Positions 13,401 through 23,775 of a stretch of DNA of 24,866 nt are shown here, in pieces. A program made the translations under genes and the position numbers. Position 1 is the stretch's first letter, and the number at the start of each line of letters is the position of its first letter. The stretch is from Paramecium octaurelia (taxonomy: Eukaryota; Ciliophora; Oligohymenophorea; Peniculida; Parameciidae). The notes under the pieces are model-generated. The model searched no databases. It was not told the origin of the DNA and worked only from the letters and a program-made list of their open reading frames with translations. The stretch spans positions 1 to 24,866 of the forward strand of contig CAJJDP010000240.1 in NCBI GenBank assembly GCA_905182995.1, written 5' to 3'.

Positions 13401-16400
13401 CTTAAACTGCTATTTAAAAGGTTGCCATTTCTTTTAGAGGGAATATCAAATTCTCTAATCTGTATTTGAGTACAGTTGTAAACCCTGATATTATGAATAA
13501 TTATTTCATCAGATTATCCGACTGGAGAAAAAAGGAATAATTGATTTGAAAAAATAATATTTTATATTGAAATATTCTTGAGATATGCGCTTCCATATAG
13601 TTAGAATAAGGGCATAGGAGGATAATTTGTTACACTTAAATCATTTATCTAAAATTAGCAGCCATAACAATGGATCAATGAATGTTCTTATGTCAAAGTT
13701 GTGAGTTCATTCATTGATAAATTCTGTAATGAATCGATGAATGCATAAAATTAATCCAAATTTTAAGATAAACTACATTCATTCATCTGAACAATTTATA
13801 ATTAGTAATTAGATTTTTCTATGTATATTAAGCCTCCTTAAATTGAAAAAAAGTTTTCAAATGTAGAGTTAAGTAAAGAGATATTGAATAGTTTTGATGA
13901 GGGTATTATATAAAATATACTTCCTCCTGTTCTGGAAGAAATATTTAGAAATACGGTATTAATAACATCTATTTGTAAGTATAATGATTAAGATTGGATA
14001 TGAAAAGCTGCTCCTTATGAAGCTTCCATTAATTCACTTTGTAAATTTTTAAAGTGAGAATTTTTAATCTGAATATTTCCATCTTCTATCATTTTTAATA
14101 CAAATGCAGCGCCTTATACTGAGATAGAGTCCTATAATAAAATCTGATTGAATATGACCTATCGAGCTTAAAAATTTCCATTTCCTCCACTGCTAGAACT
14201 AATATATAATTTCTATAAGTCTTCTAAAAAGATTTCACTCGTAAAACCCCATCTGAGGAATTACTTTAAAGTATCAAAGACAAATGCTGAATTCTGAAAA
14301 AACTTTGTATTTTCCAAAATAATTAAGTCACCGTCAATGTACATAAGAGATCCTTAACCATTCAAAATCATATTTTTTTGTATTAGGCTACTACTTATTA
14401 TACACTTGGATTAATATGCTTCCACTTATAAAATGAGGCTCTGTTTTTAAGCGTTACTTTCTTTTAATAAATTTAATAAATTGGAGGAGAATGTGACATT
14501 TGTTATATTCAAATTAAGATAATAATTGGAATAAATTGATATTAAAGATACTTTTTCATATTTGATTACTTGATGCAAAATGTTTGAAGAAAAATTGCAT
14601 TTAATAAACACGAATTAAGAGCTAATTTATGGAAGCATTTACATTTCAAATAACGCTGAATCATATAATATTAGATCAGTGATATTGGTATTTGAAACAT
14701 AAATAAAAGAGCTATTTTATAAATTCATCAAATTATTATACATAAACTAATTGAATGGTTGTATATTACATTATTAATTATTAAATAGACTTTTAAAATA
14801 ATACTTTTTGTGCAATGTTATTACAGAGTTCATAAATTTAAAATTATTCGCATTTTTAATAGTGAATTCAGAATAGCCTATTCCTCTTTGAATCATCAAA
14901 GCATCAAATATAACAGTATTAGACTCAATATTTATTAAAGATAAATCAATGTTCTTAACAAAAGAGTCTTTTTAATTATCAATATTAATAGCATTGTTGA
15001 TAAATTCTATATTATTAAGATACACAGCATCTGAATTGAATAATAGAATTAAAGCATTTTTGTTTGAATAAACATTATCAATTATCTTACCATCTTTAAT
15101 TTAAATTAATTCAATAAAAACTAAGTTTTGATTGATTAGTAATGTGGATTATCCTAAAAATTAAAGGTGTTGTAAAATGAATTCTATCAATAACAGAATT
15201 TTAGAACTTGAGATAAAATTTGAATTTTGTAAGGTTGAGTCTAAAAGTTATAATCCACTTAATTAAACATTTTAAATTTATTCAAAATTTAAGAACCTTG
15301 TAGAATTTAATAGAATTGAATTTTAAAAAATAAAATTATCTATCTTCATGATTTCAGTTTATTAAATTTACTCAATAAGAACAGTATTTGTAAATTAGGA
15401 ATTTAGAATATGCAAATTTAATATTTTAGTTTCTATTTTTAGAGATGTGTTATATTTAATAATTGAAGTATTCGTAATTTTAACATGGTTTATAATTAGA
15501 TCTTGTGCTGTTAGTTTAGTATTGATATTTTGATTTGTTATTGCAAACAATCCATTCAAAAAATGAACATTAATACTAAGTATTTATAAATTTGAAATAT
15601 TAATTTCAGAAGATTCCCTAATTTAGATTAAATAATCTTAAGATGATAAATCATTTTTATCCTGAGAGATAGTAATGGTTTCAAACTCTACAGTATAATG
15701 AATGATATTCTCCATTGTTATATATCCAGTCTAAATTTGAAGATCAAGGTTTACAATTCTTATATGTGTAAAATTTGAAAGCGATAAGTGATTATTCAAT
15801 TAGAGAGTATTTCCAGATCCATTAAAAATAAGGTTTAATTCAATTAAATTAAAAGTATTTTGATATAAATTTGATTAGAGCTTTAGTTCCTTATTCAAAG
15901 AACAGAGTTAATTATCTGCNATATTCAAATTAAGATAATAATTGGAATAAATTGATATTAAAGATACTTTTTCATATTTGATTACTTGATGCAAAATGTT
16001 TGAAGAAAAATTGCATTTAATAAACACGAATTAAGAGCTAATTTATGGAAGCATTTACATTTCAAATAACGCTGAATCATATAATATTAGATCAGTGATA
16101 TTGGTATTTGAAACATAAATAAAAGAGCTATTTTATAAATTCATCAAATTATTATACATAAACTAATTGAATGGTTGTATATTACATTATTAATTATTAA
16201 ATAGACTTTTAAAATAATACTTTTTGTGCAATGTTATTACAGAGTTCATAAATTTAAAATTATTCGCATTTTTAATAGTGAATTCAGAATAGCCTATTCC
16301 TCTTTGAATCATCAAAGCATCAAATATAACAGTATTAGACTCAATATTTATTAAAGATAAATCAATGTTCTTAACAAAAGAGTCTTTTTAATTATCAATA

Positions 16401-19400
16401 TTAATAGCATTGTTGATAAATTCTATATTATTAAGATACACAGCATCTGAATTGAATAATAGAATTAAAGCATTTTTGTTTGAATAAACATTATCAATTA
16501 TCTTACCATCTTTAATTTAAATTAATTCAATAAAAACTAAGTTTTGATTGATTAGTAATGTGGATTATCCTAAAAATTAAAGGTGTTGTAAAATGAATTC
16601 TATCAATAACAGAATTTTAGAACTTGAGATAAAATTTGAATTTTGTAAGGTTGAGTCTAAAAGTTATAATCCACTTAATTAAACATTTTAAATTTATTCA
16701 AAATTTAAGAACCTTGTAGAATTTAATAGAATTGAATTTTAAAAAATAAAATTATCTATCTTCATGATTTCAGTTTATTAAATTTACTCAATAAGAACAG
16801 TATTTGTAAATTAGGAATTTAGAATATGCAAATTTAATATTTTAGTTTCTATTTTTAGAGATGTGTTATATTTAATAATTGAAGTATTCGTAATTTTAAC
16901 ATGGTTTATAATTAGATCTTGTGCTGTTAGTTTAGTATTGATATTTTGATTTGTTATTGCAAACAATCCATTCAAAAAATGAACATTAATACTAAGTATT
17001 TATAAATTTGAAATATTAATTTCAGAAGATTCCCTAATTTAGATTAAATAATCTTAAGATGATAAATCATTTTTATCCTGAGAGATAGTAATGGTTTCAA
17101 ACTCTACAGTATAATGAATGATATTCTCCATTGTTATATATCCAGTCTAAATTTGAAGATCAAGGTTTACAATTCTTATATGTGTAAAATTTGAAAGCGA
17201 TAAGTGATTATTCAATTAGAGAGTATTTCCAGATCCATTAAAAATAAGGTTTAATTCAATTAAATTAAAAGTATTTTGATATAAATTTGATTAGAGCTTT
17301 AGTTCCTTATTCAAAGAACAGAGTTAATTATCTGCAATTGTAAGTTAATAGTTAACTATCCTAACAAAGTTCTAATTAAGATACAGAAAATAATCATAAT
17401 ACTCATATAATGATAAATCCAGATTTTCCAAAAGAATATGAAATTTTCTTTAAATTTCTATTTATTGATCATTCAATTTATTGAGATAGTTTTCTAAATC
17501 AATTTAGTTACAATAAATTTGAATTTCTATTACAACTTCTTTTTCGCATTCATTAAAATTATCACATTTGATAAATTAGTGAATATCCTAATCGTAATAA
17601 AAATCACTAGATAGAGGTGCTATACATTTATGAGTAAAATACACTAAATCTTTATTGTTAAAATATTGATTGATCATTAATTTCTCATCATCAGTTCTTG
17701 GATGACATATATTACAATTTTCAGGACATTAAATGCATCTTCCATTATAAATATGGTAATGTGAATCATTAAATTAAATGCAAGAAATGCATACTTATTA
17801 ATCATCAATAACTTTGCATTCCTTACAATTACTAGGACATTTTTCGATACATTTATCAAAATGCTTAACATAGCCATCAGAACATATAGTACATATAATA
17901 TAAACTTCATTTTAATTAGGATTTTGAGTTGCCAAACTATATGTTGGTTGTTGAATTGATATATATGAGAAAAATAATATAACTGATTGCTTTACTATAT
18001 TAGAAGAATCAACTTAAATACAAGTAGCACATTCTGTATTGCATGGTTTGCAAAAACTTGTATAATAATCAATATAATAACCGTCTTCACATATATAACA
18101 AATATAACTAGTTTCCCAATTACCCAGGTAACAAAAGAGACAGTGCGGAATCAATTAAGTGCAATATCCGGTTCCAATCCACATATTGTTATAGATGCCA
18201 ATAATGCAAATTACTTCACCAGGTACCTTAAGGTAATATTCACATCCACTCTTAATTTAATCAAGATTTAAAGGAGCGCAATTAAACAAATTATTTTCAG
18301 TATCCAATGCAGACATAGGTGAGCAATATGTACAACCAGTTTTAATATATTGAGACTCTTAAGGTTGAAAATCAAAATATATTGTGTTGATATCAATAGA
18401 CACAGTAGAAAATTGAAAAGGGTATATGCAATGATCTAAATTATTAAAGTAGCAGCTTTCTCCATCAAGAGATATATAAGCATTATAATTACATTTTAAA
18501 CACTTCATATATTCTTATCCAGTATCTTTGTTCAATTTCTTTGAACAAATTTAACATAGTTCTCCACATTTTTAACAATTATCATCAATTAAAGAGTATT
18601 CTTGTTCACAATCTTTACATTTTACTTACTCTAATTCTATATCTAAACTACATGATAAACACCCCTAAGGACATTAATAGCAATGATCATTTTTTATATA
18701 AAACCCTAGATTACACTCTAAACATTTTTCTGTATCTTCGCATTTATTACAATAAATTTCGCATTGCTCACAAGAATTATCCTAAGGGTATAAATGCTAT
18801 TTGCATTCATAATAAGTATCTAATCCATTTACATTCTTAATAATGGATTGTGAATTTTTAGTTTCAGAAATATAATCACATCCAGGACACAATTCTGCAA
18901 TCATTAAATCAAAATTGATTATAAATATTTCTTAAGATTGATAGTCTAATTATTGATTGTAATAGAATTCAGAGTCATCAGTTCTGTAATCAATATTACA
19001 AATTGGGTTTAAATACCAATTTTGAGAATTGAGTATACAATTTATGCAGTTTACTGAATTATGACTTTGACCAAAATAGGGACTTCAAAATAACTGTATC
19101 AATACCATTTAATGCATCGCAAGAATCTCAAGTCCTTCCATACTTCAAAGTAGCCATAACTACACTTGTTATCTTTCTAAACTTCAATAAGATTGAACTC
19201 TTTATACAACTCTATTTATTAGGAAACAGAGCTTAAAAACGTTTCTAAATGATATAAATAAATTACATTGGCAAATTAAACCAGTTCCTTCCTCATAATT
19301 TGATTTACAATAACACTAATGAAGATCAATTTACAAGTATCTATTTTATTCATCATAACAGGAAAAGCAATCATATTTGGTAGGCCCCGTGCATGTTTCA

Positions 19401-20763
19401 CAGAGTGCATGGCAACCTATCATTATATCTTTTATATACGTATGTTTGAAGTAATTTCAAAATCCTAATCCATAGTGAAACTGTTACTGTAACAGTATGT
19501 AAATCTTAAATTTGAAATCAAACCTCCAAAAGGCTGCATATTTTGATATTTCTATAATGTGAATACCGTTATTGTGGCCTGATAATTAGAATATTATTGG
19601 CATTAAGGATAACCAATAAAATTGTATATTTCATATGTTTCACTGGAGTATTAATAGATATAAACTGAAATAATTTGAGATTGTCCAACCTTCTTGAATA
19701 AATATTAAAAATAAGTCCATTTTTCGAAAAATTTTACAGGTTTATTGATATATTCATAGCTAGTTAAACTTACATCGGCTGTTGGTCTTTCTATAGGTAT
19801 TAAGTAATAAAGATCAAAACTGTGTACTAAAAACACATCTTGATCGAAAACTTACCAATACAATTCTAATTAGTAAAACCGATCTAAAGTTGCAAAATTA
19901 CCTCCAAAAGACATTAAGATTTCTTTTTATGAGTTAATTATCTTATAATCTCTCTTCATCCAAAAATTTAATCCATTGACTAATCCTGGAATATCAATTT
20001 AATAACTGCCTATAGAATAATTAAATTTATTATAAGTTTCATTAAAGAGATATACTTCCAAAGTCTCTTAACATGATGGAGGAACTTAGCAATTTTAAAT
20101 AAATTATTTAAACTTTGCCTTATCTGTATTGATGAAAAAAGTAATTGGGCTTTCAAATGTATTAATTATCGAAATTCTTCCCAAAAATATATTTAGATTG
20201 TAACTACTAGTACCTATGGCATATAATCCCTAACCTCCATATTCTAATTTAGCATTTGTTGTTTATGTTTTTAATCTTCTATTTGTGACCAAAAAATTAA
20301 AAAAACGATCATCCCCTGTACTGTATGATGCAAAGTTGTATTTGTTATCGTAGTTAAAACTAAAATAAGTAAAAACCCAATATCCTTCATAATAATAGAG
20401 TCCTTCCTGAATCTTATAGGAAAACACTCCAGATTAAGTATATTACAGAATTATTAGTGTTGGGTATCCTGTAACATAAAGTGGCTATTAATAGAATAAT
20501 GTTTGAATGTTTCCTCCGCTTTAAAAATTAAGGATATGAAACCCATCAAGACTAAGGGTAGAATCAAAATATGGTTTTGATTTATCTGCAAAAAAATTTT
20601 TTCTAAGTGGAGCAAATTGTGTCCATACACCAAATGCATATGGATTTCCTCTTACATAATTCTATTCTTGATAAAAACTGTCACTGCTTAATTAGAATTA
20701 ATCAAAATTTGTGTATGAACAAGTTGATATGACTAATCTTAAAATATAAAATATCCAAAACAT
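10433..20763 (-). CDS. Gene A: giant LamG / cysteine-rich / beta-helix / 7-TM surface protein, complete
   Basis: The start ATG at 20763-20761 begins a signal peptide (MFWIFYILRLVISTCS); the TGA stop is at 10435-10433. Five introns and one 1,416-bp overlap duplication removed leave exactly 2,932 codons. Approximate domains: LamG-like jelly rolls 15-440; furin/growth-factor-receptor-like repeats 442-1045 (GCHALCETCTGP after the first intron, NSCEQCEIYCNKCEDTEKC); Asn/Ile/Ser-rich beta-helix 1090-2340 with GG motifs (TGGSIFY, YGGAFFTKG, FGSGIY); second cysteine module 2350-2490 (NECQIGEYSQ, STIDLCINNQQNCIGGWG, GALCEQCD, YECQICQ); about seven hydrophobic segments between 11392 and 10685, such as FIFLLILMTTYVCFCLAKIL and LVFILFLPVVICLGIVLPYL; then a basic/Gln-rich tail of about 80 residues. 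This is a plasma-membrane protein with a large ectodomain. The order resembles an adhesion receptor, but no function is shown. Neighbour gene B is its tandem paralogue. Confidence 0.9.
11491..11518 (-). other. 28-nt intron in gene A just before the transmembrane region
   Basis: Minus strand GTATTTTCTGA...ATAATTAG. It links the frame containing YGIEHKDYIVLFSNYQ to the frame containing FLGDPFTLLVILKECQ and the membrane segments. Neither frame is open across this site. Confidence 0.8.
12220..12242 (-). other. 23-nt intron between beta-helix and second cysteine module of gene A
   Basis: Minus strand GTATAATTCTA...AAATTAG. Removal joins ...NSLIEG to YHQNYVLSLLIKPNECQ; otherwise TGA follows near 12190. 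Confidence 0.83.
14505..15919. repeat. Copy 1 of a 1,415-bp exact duplication in gene A
   Basis: By eye identical to 15921-17335, offset 1,416, with a single N between. It encodes part of the beta-helix. With the N, the unit is 472 codons, so both copies can be read in frame. Frame alone therefore does not prove an assembly error here, but the perfect identity and the N make it likely. Confidence 0.9.
15920..15920. other. Single-N scaffold join
   Basis: One undefined base between the two copies of the 1,415-bp duplication. Confidence 0.9.
15921..17335. repeat. Copy 2 of the 1,415-bp exact duplication in gene A
   Basis: Matches 14505-15919. It is continuous on its right with the end of the cysteine-rich domain (17336 onward). 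Confidence 0.9.
19083..19105 (-). other. 23-nt intron in gene A cysteine domain
   Basis: Minus strand GTATTGATACA...TTTGAAG. Removal rebuilds the cysteine pair in RCIKCPYFGQS and removes an in-frame TGA. I see no matching intron in gene B. Confidence 0.82.
19245..19266 (-). other. 22-nt intron in gene A cysteine domain
   Basis: Minus strand GTAATTTATTT...CATTTAG. It joins ...GTGLICQ to QTFLSSVSQQIE and restores the frame to CSYGYFEVWKD. The position is shared with gene B (8850-8872). Confidence 0.8.
19417..19439 (-). other. 23-nt intron at the LamG/cysteine-domain boundary of gene A
   Basis: Minus strand GTATATAAAAG...TGATAG. It joins ...DFEITSNI to RCHALCETCTGP. It is shared in position with gene B (9017-9040). 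Confidence 0.87.
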
Positions 20764-21692
20764 TTATTTAAATAATTCATATTTAGATGAATTAAATAAT
20801 TAAATACATTTAATAATTACTTAATGATTTCGATTTATTTATCTTTTGGCCAATTCATTTTCTGCCATTTAATCAATGTTGAATAAATCTGAGGTTCTTC
20901 ATCTTCTGCAAAGTATTAGGCTTCTAAATTTTAGAAATAAACTTAATTATATCGAAATTAATATAATAATCATTAAACACAATAATTGAAAATAGTGTTT
21001 ATAAATATTAATGCAATTTCCCTTCGGATCAAGTATTCTAGCTAAAATAAGATCCTATAAAATTATAACTTATTGGCCACAACATACTTTTTGAATGAGG
21101 ATCATTAAATAGATTATTAAATGTCAATTAAAATGATAGGTCTTCTTTAAGCTGATTCATAATTACTAAAATTTTAAAATTGAATTCACTCCATTGAAGT
21201 AGTATTGCTTTAGTAATATGGGAAAGTAAAAGATATTTGTATGATGTCTTAATTAAATGGACTTTATTCTTTCATTTAATGTATCTCCTTCTGTTGGATA
21301 ATTAGTGCAAAACTTCTAAACCATAAAGGAATTAAAATAATAAATTGTAATTTGCTTATTTAATTAATCTTTTAATACATTTAAGGCCATGTTATGGGCT
21401 ATGAATATTGAAGAAGTTTATAAAACTATCATTTTGATAGTTATTTTATCTTAAATTAAAATGAGAATATTTTTTACAAAACGATGAAAAAAATGTATTT
21501 CATTTAGCCCTAACTTTTTTATCAGAAAAATAATTAATATTTGAAATAATCAATTAGGAAATATTCTATTTAAAATTTTAGAAATTGAATGTTATTAGAT
21601 AAAGAGAAAATATAAATTTTGTAGGAAGGTAGAAACCTTATACATTAATAACTGGATATCCTTACTTTACATTAGCTGAATATGTTAAAAAT
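20764..21692 (-). pseudogene. 929-bp region with broken coding-like stretches; possible decayed or intron-split gene
   Basis: No continuous gene can be drawn. On the minus strand an ATG at 21390 opens about 75 codons (MALNVLKDQLNKQ..., then CTNYPTEGDTLNERIKSI) ending at TGA near 21165. Coding-like pieces follow in other frames: LKEDLSFQLTFNNLFNDPHS, LARILDPKGNCINIYKHYFQ, and EAQYFAEDEEPQIYSTLIKW with KMNWPKDKQ. Introns that could join them would have to be 37-38 nt or 19 nt, outside the sizes seen in the neighbouring genes, and the last frame has no clear stop before gene A. I do not recognise the family. Either a decayed gene or a gene with atypical introns fits. The rest, including the 3' flank of the channel (21400-21692) and the immediate upstream of gene A, is AT-rich with no motif I can name. 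Confidence 0.35.
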
Positions 21693-22312
21693 TCATTTAT
21701 TATTAAAAATGGTTATAAAGTTTGAATTATTCATTAAATTTGGGTGAGTATTTTGAATTATATTGATTGCATGAGTCATTTTAGTCTTTCCTAATCTAGT
21801 TTTACTATAATATTGTTCTCGAGGCTTGCTATGCTGTTATTTTTAGAAGTTATTGAGAACCTTACTAATATTTTTATCCTTATGAAAATGAGAAAATTCG
21901 ACATGTTGGTCAAACTGATTTAAATCCTCCTTTTTGAATTGAATAAATTCTTGATGAAGAATTTCTAATTACAATTCTTAATATTTCTGATGAGATTTAT
22001 CATCCTTTTTAATTAAACTTTTATAAACAAACCGTTTCATTCTTGGAGTATCTCCATTATTAATACTATTTAATTATAATTTTTGAATGACTCTGAGGGA
22101 TTTTAATTTATCATCTTCTAGAGTTTACTATTTAGTTTAAAAATCGACATATCCATATCTTTTCAAAATGGATTCATTCATTCCTTCATTCAACGTTTCA
22201 TTATCACACATATAATCAATAGCAGAAGTTATATTGTGCTGCAAATTTTCAAAAGTTTTCCTTTTTTTCTTCTATTTTCTTTTATTTTAATAACGAGGTT
22301 AGAGAATAGAAT
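21680..22312. repeat. Diverged repeat, copy 1: channel C-terminal tail (intact version)
   Basis: Pairs with 23021-23775 at an initial offset of 1,341. I see about seven or eight substitutions, one 1-bp indel and one insertion of about 118 bp in the other copy. Unlike the three exact pairs, this is not a simple contig overlap; it represents two alleles or two paralogues. Confidence 0.8.
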
Positions 22313-23016
22313 CGCTTTAGTCGCATGCAATTTTATACGTTGATGGACTATAAAAAACTACTGGACATCTATTAAAGTTATGAGAATGAGAACAGATTTC
22401 ACATGAGGTTTAGACCGTTGAATAGAGTAAATCATCTTTCATTTAGCAATACTATTCTTGATTGGATTACTTTTCTCGTATGATGCGATAGAAATCCTAA
22501 GAAGAATGAAAAATTTAATACATCATAGCGAATATAAGCAATCTCTGTAAATTAAGTTGCTCTAGTGGCATAATGAATACGTTTTTAAAGAAAGAACTCC
22601 CTAATACCCAAAGATCCTTCTGATTATTATTTAATTGAGACTTTATTAATTTATATATCTACTTCTCCTTAAATGATGAAGTATGCTTTATTCATTTAAT
22701 CATTTTCTTGAAATATTATTTATCCTGGAATGAATTTCTAGGTCTAAACAACTGTACACAGTTGATTTAGCAAACTCTCATCAAACTTTTAAAATAATTT
22801 GCATTTTATCATAATTGGAATAAAAATGCTTGTTCTTAATTCTAATTTCAAATCATCGTTAAGATTATCCATCAACAATTCTGGACTTTCATCTAAAGTG
22901 AAAAAATATTCAAAATATTTCCTGATTTTCATTTAAAGCATCGGGCTTATCTTATTTTTCTTCATGTAAGAATTAATTTTAGCCATCTTATTTCTATGTT
23001 AATCAGTCTTCTCTCT
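21693..23016 (-). CDS. Cyclic-nucleotide-gated/EAG-like K+ channel, C-terminal half (5' end lost at gap)
   Basis: The reading frame enters at the gap with the C-linker (REKTDQHRNKMAKINSYMKK), then the cyclic-nucleotide-binding beta-roll (FIPGQIIFQENDQMNKAYFI, IQGEVDI, GSLGIREFF, TEIAYIRYDDF). After that come QDF/RE...YCQMKDD and a compact Cys/His cluster (SCEICSHSHNFNRCPVV), then a tail of about 200 residues, basic and Gln-rich, to TGA at 21695-21693. One 25-nt intron (22497-22521) is needed. Channels of this type are tetrameric plasma-membrane K+ channels with the ligand-binding domain inside the cell; ciliates have many. The phosphate-binding cassette reads GIRE where FGE is usual, so nucleotide binding is uncertain. 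Voltage sensor, pore and S6 are absent from this piece; the related 5' part lies across the gap at 23775-24712. Confidence 0.85.
22497..22521 (-). other. 25-nt intron in the channel's nucleotide-binding domain
   Basis: Minus strand GTATTAAATTT...CTTCTTAG. Removal joins ATQFTEIAYIRYD to DFYRIIREKQS, giving the usual end of the beta-roll. Without it the two halves of the domain are in different frames. Confidence 0.87.
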
Positions 23017-23017
23017 N
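23017..23017. other. Single-N scaffold join
   Basis: One undefined base between the open C-terminal half of the channel and the start of the second tail copy. The pore and S6 of the full-length channel are not represented on either side, so real sequence is missing or was misplaced here. Confidence 0.85.
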
Positions 23018-23020
23018 TAA

Positions 23021-23775
23021 ATATGTTAAATATTCATTTATTATTAAAAATGGTTTTAAAGTTTGAATTATTCATTAAATTAGGGTGAGTATTTTGAATT
23101 ATATTGATTGCATGAGTCATTTTAGTCTTTCCTAATCTAGTTTTACTATAATATTGTTCTCGAGGCTTGCTATGCTGTTATTTTTAGAAGTTATTGAGAA
23201 CCTTACTAATATTTTTATCCTTATGAAAATGAGAAAATTCGACATGTTGGTCAAACTGATTTAAATCCTCCTTTTTGAATTGAATAAATTCTTGATGAAG
23301 AATTTCTAATTACAATTCTTAATATTTCTGATGAGATTTATCATCCTTTTTAATTAAACTTTTATAAACAAACCGTTTCATTCTTGGAGTATCTCCATTA
23401 TTAATACTATTTAATTATAATTTTTGAATGACTCTGAGGGATTTTAATTTATCATCTTCTAGAGTTTACTATTTAGTTTAAAAATCGACATATCCATATC
23501 TTTTCAAAATGGATTCATTCATTCCTTCACTCAAAGTTTCATTATCACACTTATAATCAATAGCAGAAGTTATTGTTTTTACAAATTAAAAACTAATTAT
23601 TGAAAAATAATCCAAAAATTAAACTTGTTAAATAGTATTTATAAATCATCTTGTTATTTTATATAAACATTTTTTTCTTGCAAACCAAAATATTGTGCTG
23701 CAAATTTTCAAAGATTTTTCCTTTTTTTCTTCTATTTTCTTTTATTTTAATAACAAGGTTAGAGAGAGAATCACA
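23021..23775. repeat. Diverged repeat, copy 2: channel tail with insertion (broken version)
   Basis: Partner of 21680-22312. On the right, similarity fades at about 23765-23775, where this copy switches to S5/pore-entrance coding sequence while copy 1 continues into the Cys/His cluster. The right limit is approximate. Confidence 0.75.
23574..23689. other. About 118-bp insertion in tail copy 2 (IES-like candidate)
   Basis: Absent from copy 1, where the flanks meet as gaagttat/atattgtg sharing only a 2-bp AT. The insert is extremely AT-rich. A TA lies near each end (23571-23572 and 23691-23692), and the left edge TATTGT is close to the Paramecium IES end consensus TAYAGY. Excising a TA-bounded unit would leave 2 bp fewer than copy 1, so it is not a clean retained IES. 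In either form the reading frame is broken. Confidence 0.5.

Noticed and set aside
17677..18840. ORFs at 17677-17910, 17987-18271 and 18541-18840
   Set aside because: They overlap the gene A cysteine domain, whose Cys-x2-Cys periodicity appears only in the minus-strand frame I used.
20764..21400. hAT-like transposase remnant suggested by LARILDPKGN
   Set aside because: The resemblance is to a very short motif only; no catalytic residues, terminal inverted repeats or further similarity can be seen.
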